Positions 44,056-50,218 of a stretch of DNA of 64,000 nt are shown one piece after another. The notes below the pieces were generated by a model, which worked only from the letters and a program-made list of their open reading frames with translations, ran no database searches and was not told the origin of the DNA. The DNA is from Paenibacillus glycanilyticus. Its GTDB lineage: Bacteria; Bacillota; Bacilli; Paenibacillales; Paenibacillaceae. The stretch's first letter is position 1. Each line of letters begins with the position of its first letter. The translations under genes and the position numbers were made by a program. Location: the NCBI RefSeq assembly GCF_023715145.1, contig NZ_JAMBNP010000002.1, positions 248,001 through 312,000 on the forward strand, read 5' to 3'.

Positions 44056-44232
44056 GTGAACATACAAGATCAGATGAACCAGGCCATTGAATTGAAACGT
44101 GAGGAAATGCATCAAGCGAGTGACAGGTATGGTCTATCCTCCTTGATGGTCTTGCAAAAGTCCCGCGAGCTGGACATGCTGCTTAATCATTATGAAAAGA
44201 ATTGCGGCTGTAAGCGCAAACGGGCGACTTAA
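44056..44232 (+). CDS. Spo0E-family aspartyl-phosphate phosphatase
   Basis: 58 residues, two-helix hairpin protein. The signature SRELDMLLNHYEK (residues about 35-47) is the Spo0E/YnzD/YisI motif that contacts the response-regulator aspartate. Proteins of this family dephosphorylate Spo0A-P and delay sporulation. The start is GTG 44056 with TGGGGG at 44042-44047; the frame upstream to 43996 lacks a ribosome site. The C-terminal CGCKRKRAT is Cys- and Lys-rich. It is followed 40 nt later by the stand-alone beta-module gene. Confidence 0.85.
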   Translation: MNIQDQMNQAIELKREEMHQASDRYGLSSLMVLQKSRELDMLLNHYEKNCGCKRKRAT

Positions 44233-44272
44233 CCGCGCTTGCCTTGCCTGTCACATAAACGGAGGGGTCACA

Positions 44273-44695
44273 ATGAGTAACGCAACGGTCAATTCCGCTA
44301 TCACCGTCCGTCAATCCTATATGATGCGAAGCATTAGGTTTGATCGGCCTTCCGCTGCCTACCCGCTTACAACGGATGTGGGCATTCTATTTCCGGATGA
44401 GGGACCTGTTGGTCCATTAAGACTGCTCGTCTCTGCCGACGCCGCAACAAATTTGACGGTCGAGCTGTGGGATATTGGCTGCAAGGCTTATTGCCGGCCG
44501 CTTAACTGCAGGCTGAAGATGCAGGTCTCGATCCGGTCGGGAGAGCAGCAAGGGCTGAATATTTTATCGGATGACGGCATGTTCAGCGATGAACCCTATC
44601 ATGCTTTCCTCATCGTGCGCGCCAATCCAGCTGTTTCGCTTTTCCAATGGGCAGGCTCTTTGCCTTACTATCAGCTTTCCATGCCGAATGTCTGA
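44273..44695 (+). CDS. Free-standing beta-module homologous to part of the FAD oxidoreductase
   Basis: 140 residues, no signal peptide. GGAGGGG at 44261-44267 sets ATG 44273. Residues about 20-125 align with residues about 445-565 of the oxidoreductase at 32330-34579. Shared stretches are AYPL..DVG.LFP.EG, NLTVELWD.G, V.IR.GE.Q.L and F.IVRAN.A.SL. No catalytic residue pattern is evident, so it may be a binding or structural domain. Its position behind spo0E and before a LacI gene gives little context. It could be a secreted-independent partner or a decayed fragment of a duplicated oxidoreductase. The open frame and good ribosome site favour a real gene. Confidence 0.7.
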   Translation: MSNATVNSAITVRQSYMMRSIRFDRPSAAYPLTTDVGILFPDEGPVGPLRLLVSADAATNLTVELWDIGCKAYCRPLNCRLKMQVSIRSGEQQGLNILSDDGMFSDEPYHAFLIVRANPAVSLFQWAGSLPYYQLSMPNV

Positions 44696-44730
44696 ATCTC
44701 CGCATAGGTCGGCTGCATGATATAGGATAT

Positions 44731-44777
44731 AAACCGCAAGACTTACACTTGAAAAAGTGAAGGTCTCGCGGTTTTTT
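44731..44777 (+). terminator. Rho-independent terminator
   Basis: AAACCGC and a following A/C-rich arm pair with GTGAAGGTCT and GCGGTTTTTTT. The long stem has a few mismatches and ends in seven T. Confidence 0.75.
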
Positions 44778-44830
44778 TATCTTCTCGGTACGAGGATTTT
44801 ACATGATATTCGCTATTCCATGGGCAACGA

Positions 44831-44859
44831 TTGTTAAAAATGCATAATACGATTATACT
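44831..44859 (+). promoter_or_regulatory. Sigma-A promoter for the first atypical LacI gene
   Basis: TTGTTA (44831-44836), 17-nt spacer, TATACT (44854-44859). An AT-rich GATTAAACGATAAAA follows before the ribosome site and resembles the repeated motif described at 46042-46060. Confidence 0.65.
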
Positions 44860-44899
44860 TAAAAGATTAGATTAAACGATAAAAATCCGGAGGTTTGCT

Positions 44900-45913
44900 A
44901 TGGTCACGCTAAGCGAAATAGCCAAAAAAGCAAATGTATCCGTAACGACGGTATCAAGAGTCGTGAACTATAATGATACGAGCGTGTGCAGCGAAGAGAT
45001 GCAGAAGTTGATCTGGTCGCTCGTGGATTCTATGGGATACAAAGTCAAGAAGCGGGTCAACAATAAACAAGAACAGAAAAAGCCCGATCGTACGTTTACG
45101 ATTGCTTATGTTCTTGGAACCGCTTCCTATGTGATGCAGCAATCATACAGCTATGCGATTATTAAAGGAATTGAATCAGAAGCTATCCGCAGAGGGGCGG
45201 ACATTACGTTTACTTGTCTGAACCTGGATCTGTATACGCCCGAAATGCTGGGCGAGAAGCTTGTTGCTGCGAGCGTTGAGGCGGTGATCTGGGTGGCCGG
45301 CACAAGCGAAGCGTACTTCGAGGTCATGGAGCGGCTTGGTATCAAGATTACGATCGCGGGTATTGAGCCGGGCTATTATCCCGAAGACGTTGATTATGTA
45401 GGGATTGATTTCTACGCGGAGACGCTCCGCTGGATGAAGACGCGTTTCGTTAACCAATTTGAACGTGTCGGCTATATCGGACCGAAGGAATTATCGCGCT
45501 ACCAGGCTTTTGTTGATGCGCACGGGATATTGGACAAGCCGGTTCAAGAGGAGTATATCCTTGAACTTGAAGGATGGACGATCGAAGAGGCGAAGACGGT
45601 TATGCAGGACTATATGACCCGGGAAGGCAAGCTGCCTGAAGCCATCTTTGCAGCCTGCGATTCCATCGCGCTTGGCGCAATGACCGTTCTCAAGAGTCAA
45701 GGGATTCAGATTCCCGACCAGGTTCGCGTCCTCGGATTCGATAATATCGAGATGGCCAGCTACTTCGTGCCCGAGCTGACCACAATCGAGGTGCCGACGT
45801 ACAAGATTGGAGTAATGGCGGTGCAAGCCGCGTTGTCGAGACTTCGCGGCGAGCGCGATTTCGCCGTTCGTTATTTATTCCCGACGCAGTATATCGAACG
45901 TCAATCGTTATAG
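44900..45913 (+). CDS. LacI-family regulator with atypical hinge (paralogue 1)
   Basis: 337 residues. The HTH is LSEIAKKANVSVTTVSRVV, followed by an unusual NYNDTSVCSEE and by SMGYKVKKRVNNKQEQKKP. The usual Y-P-N-x-x-A-R-x-L hinge helix is missing. The effector domain has FTIAYVLGTASY, VDYVGIDFYAETLRWMKTRF and VLGFDNIEMASYFVPELTTI. It is strongly similar to the regulator at 47957-48964. GGAGG precedes the ATG. It has its own promoter and terminators and probably regulates the GH110 gene or the long importer operon. Confidence 0.88.
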   Translation: MVTLSEIAKKANVSVTTVSRVVNYNDTSVCSEEMQKLIWSLVDSMGYKVKKRVNNKQEQKKPDRTFTIAYVLGTASYVMQQSYSYAIIKGIESEAIRRGADITFTCLNLDLYTPEMLGEKLVAASVEAVIWVAGTSEAYFEVMERLGIKITIAGIEPGYYPEDVDYVGIDFYAETLRWMKTRFVNQFERVGYIGPKELSRYQAFVDAHGILDKPVQEEYILELEGWTIEEAKTVMQDYMTREGKLPEAIFAACDSIALGAMTVLKSQGIQIPDQVRVLGFDNIEMASYFVPELTTIEVPTYKIGVMAVQAALSRLRGERDFAVRYLFPTQYIERQSL

Positions 45914-45928
45914 AATGATTGGAGCAGA

Positions 45929-45969
45929 AGAAACCGCCGCTTCGACCCGGAAGCGGCGGTTTCTCGTTT
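45929..45969 (+). terminator. Rho-independent terminator 1 after LacI paralogue 1
   Basis: AGAAACCGCCGCTTC (45929-45943) pairs perfectly with GAAGCGGCGGTTTCT (45950-45964). The T run is short (CGTTTAA). Confidence 0.7.
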
Positions 45970-45985
45970 AATTAAAGTATAATCC

Positions 45986-46026
45986 AAAAAGGCCTTCAGA
46001 TTAGTCATTTATCTGAAGGCCTTTTT
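45986..46026. terminator. Rho-independent terminator 2 after LacI paralogue 1
   Basis: AAAAAGGCCTTCAGAT (45986-46001) pairs perfectly with ATCTGAAGGCCTTTTT (46011-46026). It follows terminator 1 directly, giving tight insulation of the GH110 promoter region. Confidence 0.85.
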
Positions 46027-46041
46027 CTGCTTTAATAGGTG

Positions 46042-46060
46042 GTTTAATTTAAACTAAAAT
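46042..46060. promoter_or_regulatory. AT-rich operator-like palindrome upstream of the GH110 gene
   Basis: GTTTAATTTAAAC (46042-46054) is an odd-length perfect palindrome continuing as TAAAAT. A near copy, TTTAATTTAACTAAAAC, precedes the ATPase operon at 48999-49015. Related GTTTAATTAAAGTATAA is at 45966-45982, with a copy lacking one A at 48976-48991. The shared motif suggests common binding by the two atypical LacI proteins. Confidence 0.5.
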
Positions 46061-46073
46061 TTTAGATCAAATA

Positions 46074-46102
46074 TTGAAGTGTTAAAGTTTAAATGATAGT
46101 AT
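46074..46102 (+). promoter_or_regulatory. Sigma-A-like promoter of the GH110 gene
   Basis: TTGAAG (46074-46079), 17-nt spacer containing GTTTAAAT, TAGTAT (46097-46102). The same -10 hexamer with the same spacer length occurs before the ATPase operon. Confidence 0.5.
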
Positions 46103-46187
46103 AAATGTGGGGCGATAAACTACAATTTCCTGTTCGGTTGTAGATGGATGATTATTTTGACTTGCTAGATTTATTAGAAACGGGGAG

Positions 46188-47933
46188 ATGTATTTGTTAG
46201 TGTCTGTGGAAGCGTTTGGTTTGCAGCCTGACGGGGGAGGAGATGCAACGCTGGCCGTTCTTCGGGCCATTGATTATTGCAGGGACATTCCTGGCGCCAC
46301 GCTGGTATTCCCGGAAGGGACGTATCACTTCTGGCCTGATCTGGCGTTCGAACGCCAGTATTATATTTCCAACCACGATCAGGAGAAAACAAGAAGAATT
46401 GCTTTTCCCCTGCTTCAGATGAACGGCTTTACGATTGACGGGCAAGGCTCCACCTTTATGATGCATGGATTTACGACGCCGTTTGCCATCGATCATAGCT
46501 CGGATATCACGCTTACGCGCTTTACGATCGATTATGCGCGGTCTACCATTTCGCAAGGTACGGTCGTGCATTCGGATGAATCGGGCTTCGAGGTCTGCAT
46601 ACCGGAAGAATACCCGTATGAAGTCAGCGGAGGCAAGCTGATTGCGGTAGGCGAGGGCTGGAAGGAGCCGGTGAAAGGGATTATCGTGATGGATCCGAAG
46701 ACCAAAGCTCCAAAGCAAGGATCAGGGGATATTCTGATGTGGGGTTATTACGATAAAGGCCGCGTGGAAGAGAGCGGTGACCGCCGCGTTCGTTACAGCG
46801 GATTTACTCATTACTCGCCTGATAGCGGGGACGTTGTCCTGCTTCAATCCGGTTATCGGGACTGTCCGGGCATCTTCGTCAATGACAGCCGTAACATCCT
46901 TGTCTCCGATGTCGACCTTCATGCCTGCATCGGCATGGGCTTTATCGCGCAAAATTCGAAAGATCTGCATCTTCGCGCTTTTAATGTTACGCCTCGTCCT
47001 CATTCAGACCGCTTATTCAGCGCTTCGGCAGACGCCACGCATTTCGTCAATTGTGAAGGGAAGATCAAGCTCGAAAACTGCTTGTTCGAGAACCAAATGG
47101 ATGATCCTTGCAACGTTCATAGCATTTACGCTCAGATTGCCGAACGCCAGGGCGAAGAGCTGCTGTGCAGGCTTGTACATCCTCAGCAGAGAGGAATTCG
47201 AATATTTAGTCAAGGCGATCAGGTTCGTCTAGTGAGAAACGACTCCCTGCTGCCTTATTTCGAATCGCAGGTGAAGGCTGTACGTGCGATTAACGCCGAA
47301 TATATGCTCCTTGAACTGGAAACGCCGCTTCCTTCAACGATCAACGGAGGTGACGGGCTCGAGAATCTGACGCGGATTCCCGATCTTCACGTGCGAGGGT
47401 GCGTGGCCAAGGCAAACCGCGCCAGAGGCTTTCTTATTACAACGCCGGGTCATGTGCTGTTTGAAGGCAATATCGTAAGCACGCCGGGCGCTGCAATCAA
47501 AATATCGGGCGACGCGAACTATTGGTTCGAATCAGGAGCGGTCCGAAGCGTCACGATCAGGGAGAATGTATTCGAGGATTGCAATTATTGTTACCCGTTC
47601 TGGGGAAAAGGAATGATTGATATCGACCCCGAGATCGAACAACCGGAGTTATTTGTTGGGCGCTACCACGAAGAAATCGTGATCGAACGCAATCTGTTCA
47701 GAACCTTTCATCCGGTGCTCGTATCGGGTCAATCCGTTGCTGGTTTGCGCTTTGCGGACAATCAGGTTGAGCTCAGCCGCAGGTATCCGCAAACGGATAA
47801 TCTTCCTTATGTGATTGATTTGAAGGCTTGCAGCGATGTAGAGGTCTCAGGCAACCGCTGCGAGGGCGGCGTACTGGTCAGCCGGATTAACGGCAAGGAG
47901 ATACAGCAGCCGCTTGCTGCCGGGAAGGAGTAA
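46188..47933 (+). CDS. GH110-like alpha-1,3-galactosidase, beta-helix fold
   Basis: 581 residues, no signal peptide. It is a right-handed parallel beta-helix protein. The order VEAFGLQPDGGGDATLAVLR, PEGTYHFWPD, YYISNHDQ, TIDGQGSTFMMHGF, then SASADATHFVNCEGKI (D282) and FENQMDDPCNVH (D305, D306) matches GH110 exo-alpha-galactosidases. These inverting enzymes remove alpha-1,3-linked galactose; some act on carrageenan-type substrates. The start may be ATG 46188 or TTG 46194, because GGGGAG adjoins the ATG. It precedes LacI paralogue 2 by 23 nt and is probably co-transcribed with it. Confidence 0.8.
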   Translation: MYLLVSVEAFGLQPDGGGDATLAVLRAIDYCRDIPGATLVFPEGTYHFWPDLAFERQYYISNHDQEKTRRIAFPLLQMNGFTIDGQGSTFMMHGFTTPFAIDHSSDITLTRFTIDYARSTISQGTVVHSDESGFEVCIPEEYPYEVSGGKLIAVGEGWKEPVKGIIVMDPKTKAPKQGSGDILMWGYYDKGRVEESGDRRVRYSGFTHYSPDSGDVVLLQSGYRDCPGIFVNDSRNILVSDVDLHACIGMGFIAQNSKDLHLRAFNVTPRPHSDRLFSASADATHFVNCEGKIKLENCLFENQMDDPCNVHSIYAQIAERQGEELLCRLVHPQQRGIRIFSQGDQVRLVRNDSLLPYFESQVKAVRAINAEYMLLELETPLPSTINGGDGLENLTRIPDLHVRGCVAKANRARGFLITTPGHVLFEGNIVSTPGAAIKISGDANYWFESGAVRSVTIRENVFEDCNYCYPFWGKGMIDIDPEIEQPELFVGRYHEEIVIERNLFRTFHPVLVSGQSVAGLRFADNQVELSRRYPQTDNLPYVIDLKACSDVEVSGNRCEGGVLVSRINGKEIQQPLAAGKE

Positions 47934-47956
47934 TTTTGAAGGCTTGGGGTGGAACG

Positions 47957-48964
47957 ATGGTTAGACTAAAAGACATAGCAAAGAAGGCGAACGTATCGGT
48001 TACGACCATTTCCAAAGTGGTCAATTACAACGATACGAGCGTATGCAGCGAGGAAACCCAGGCACTCATCTGGTCACTGGTGGAAGAAATGGGGTACAAG
48101 GCGAGGCGAATGGATAAGAACGGTTCGTCTGGCGGGTTACCCGCGTATAAGCTGGCTTATGTTATCGGGATGCCGAATTACGCGTTATCCGGAACGTATA
48201 CGCATCAGATTATTCAAGGGATTGAGAAGGAAGCGTTCCGGCTTGGCGTGACGATGGCGTTCTCCTGTCTTAATCTGAGCCTGTATACGCCAAGGTCTCT
48301 AAGCGACAAGCTGCTCGAAATGGAAGTGACGGCGGTCATCTGGGTCGCGAGCTCGGACGATGAATATTTCTCGCTGCTGAGACAAAACAACATTCATGTG
48401 GTTGTGGCCGGCATCGAGCAGGAGCTGCTGCCCGATGATATTGATTACGTTGGCGTTAATTTCTACGCAGACACGCTTTATTGGCTGAGAACCGCGATTT
48501 TTAACCGGTTTGACCAAATCGGCTTCATCGGCCCCAGCTCGCAGGCGCGCTTCGAGGCTTACAAGGATCTTCATCTGTTGATGGGGAGGAATTATGATCC
48601 GGAATCAATCGTGGAGCTGGATGAGTACGACATGGAGAAGGCAAGGGCAGCCGTAGTGAAATGGATCAATAAGGGCTACAGGCTGCCGGAGGTGTTCTTC
48701 GCCGCTAGTGACGCGATTGCCATTGGCGCTCTTAGCGCCTTTCAGATGATGGGCGTCTCCGTGCCGGATCATGTCAAGATCGTCGGATTCGACAATATCG
48801 AGGTGGCCAGTTATGTATCGCCGGGACTGACCACAATCAGCGTGCCGGCGTTTCAGATCGGCGTTCATTCGGTTAAGGCGGCACTGTCGAAGACAAAGGG
48901 GGAGCATGAATACACGCTTCACCATATCTTCCAAACGGATTTTGTCGTTCGAGAGTCCTTATAA
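47957..48964 (+). CDS. LacI-family regulator with atypical hinge (paralogue 2)
   Basis: 335 residues. The first 42 residues are nearly the same as in the regulator at 44900 (IAKKANVSVTTISKVVNYND, TSVCSEE). MGYKARRMDKNGSSGGLP replaces the usual hinge helix. The effector domain keeps VDYVGVNFYADTLYWLRTAI and IVGFDNIEVASYVSPGLTTI. GGGGTGG at 47946-47952 selects ATG 47957 over the TTG at 47936. It lies between the GH110 gene and the importer operon and likely controls both through the shared AT-rich motif. Confidence 0.88.
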   Translation: MVRLKDIAKKANVSVTTISKVVNYNDTSVCSEETQALIWSLVEEMGYKARRMDKNGSSGGLPAYKLAYVIGMPNYALSGTYTHQIIQGIEKEAFRLGVTMAFSCLNLSLYTPRSLSDKLLEMEVTAVIWVASSDDEYFSLLRQNNIHVVVAGIEQELLPDDIDYVGVNFYADTLYWLRTAIFNRFDQIGFIGPSSQARFEAYKDLHLLMGRNYDPESIVELDEYDMEKARAAVVKWINKGYRLPEVFFAASDAIAIGALSAFQMMGVSVPDHVKIVGFDNIEVASYVSPGLTTISVPAFQIGVHSVKAALSKTKGEHEYTLHHIFQTDFVVRESL

Positions 48965-48998
48965 AAATGTAAGCGGTTTATTAAAGTATAAATATAGA

Positions 48999-49015
48999 TT
49001 TAATTTAACTAAAAC
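48999..49015. promoter_or_regulatory. AT-rich operator-like motif before the importer operon
   Basis: TTTAATTTAACTAAAAC is almost the same as the sequence upstream of the GH110 gene (46043-46059). It abuts the -35 of the promoter at 49019-49047, a position suited to repression or activation by the LacI paralogues. Confidence 0.5.
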
Positions 49016-49018
49016 TTA

Positions 49019-49047
49019 TTGACAATTTTACCTGAAAATTATAGTAT
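49019..49047 (+). promoter_or_regulatory. Sigma-A promoter of the long importer operon
   Basis: A perfect TTGACA (49019-49024), 17-nt spacer, TAGTAT (49042-49047). It is 38 nt upstream of the ATPase start and is the only clear promoter seen before 62656. Confidence 0.7.
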
Positions 49048-49084
49048 ATTTTTGTAAACAGTTTCGGGTTGAAGGTGGGATCTT

Positions 49085-50218
49085 ATGGCTAGCGTATCAT
49101 TCCGTCATGTGTTCAAAACCTATCGTTCAGAGAAGAAACCTTCCGTTAATGACTTTAACTTGGATATCGAGGACGGCGAGTTCCTTGTCCTTGTCGGACC
49201 GTCAGGCTGCGGGAAAACGACAACTTTACGAATGCTCTCGGGTCTTGAGGATATATCGGACGGAGAGATTTATATCGGAGACCGTTTCATCAACTACGTC
49301 TCCCCGAAGGACCGGGATATTGCGATGGTGTTCCAGAACTACGCGCTTTATCCTAACCTTACCATCTACGAGAATATGGCCCTTGGGCTAAAGCTAAGGA
49401 AGACGGCCAAGCATGAGATCGACATGCGGGTGAAGAAGGCGGCCCGGATTCTCGAAATTACGAACTACCTGGACAAGAAGCCTAATCAATTGTCGGGCGG
49501 GCAGAAGCAGCGGGTAGCGCTTGGCAGGGCCATCGTGCGGGAGCCTAAGGTGTTCCTGATGGATGAACCGCTGTCCAATCTGGATGCCAAGCTGCGCGCG
49601 CAGACCCGGGCGGAGCTGATCCGGCTGCACCAGGAGCTTGGAACAACGACCGTCTACGTAACGCATGACCAGACGGAAGCGATGACGATGGGAACGCGAA
49701 TTGTCGTCATGAAGGACGGCGTGATCCAGCAGGCAGACACGCCTCAGCGAATCTATCAGCATCCGGCCAATCAATTCGTAGCAGGCTTTATTGGATCGCC
49801 GGCCATGAATTTTATGGCGGGCAGCATTAAAGAAAGCGAGGGGCGCCTTTATTTCGATAACAGGCGGGTGAGGCTCCGCATTCCAGAGAGCTTCTACGCG
49901 GAGCTTCGCGAAGCTCCTTCGATGCGCAATGTCATACTTGGCATTCGTCCCGAGCATCTCGTCAGCGACTCGGCATGGCTGCAGGCGAATGACAATAAAG
50001 TAAGCGCTTTAATCGATATTAAGGAGCATATGGGCGCAGACACGTATTTGTATCTGAACTTCGGAGAAACAAGCGTGGTGGCCCGAATCGACAATTCGGA
50101 GGATAACTTCCAGTTAAAATCCAACGTCGAGATCGGATTCCAGATGGAGAAGGCTCATTTCTTCGATGCGGAGACCGGAGCGAATCTCCGTACGGACAGC
50201 CGGCGGGGGCAGCTATGA
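49085..50218 (+). CDS. Sugar ABC importer ATPase, MsmX/UgpC type
   Basis: 377 residues, cytoplasmic ATPase energising CUT1 importers. Walker A is GPSGCGKTT (38-46), the signature LSGGQ is at 136-140, and Walker B is VFLMDEP with D160/E161, followed by the D-loop SNLDAK. The C-terminal OB/TOBE region has GIRPEHL. It fits the MsmX length (about 365-377). GAAGGTGGG precedes the ATG. It overlaps the next gene by 4 nt. It is the only such ATPase in the window and may serve several permease pairs, as MsmX does in Bacillus. Confidence 0.93.
   Translation: MASVSFRHVFKTYRSEKKPSVNDFNLDIEDGEFLVLVGPSGCGKTTTLRMLSGLEDISDGEIYIGDRFINYVSPKDRDIAMVFQNYALYPNLTIYENMALGLKLRKTAKHEIDMRVKKAARILEITNYLDKKPNQLSGGQKQRVALGRAIVREPKVFLMDEPLSNLDAKLRAQTRAELIRLHQELGTTTVYVTHDQTEAMTMGTRIVVMKDGVIQQADTPQRIYQHPANQFVAGFIGSPAMNFMAGSIKESEGRLYFDNRRVRLRIPESFYAELREAPSMRNVILGIRPEHLVSDSAWLQANDNKVSALIDIKEHMGADTYLYLNFGETSVVARIDNSEDNFQLKSNVEIGFQMEKAHFFDAETGANLRTDSRRGQL

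Noticed and set aside
49998..50012. GTAAGCGCTTTAA inside the ATPase gene as a regulatory site
   Set aside because: It lies deep in the coding region, lacks the TG/CA ends of a cre site, and its codons are ordinary.
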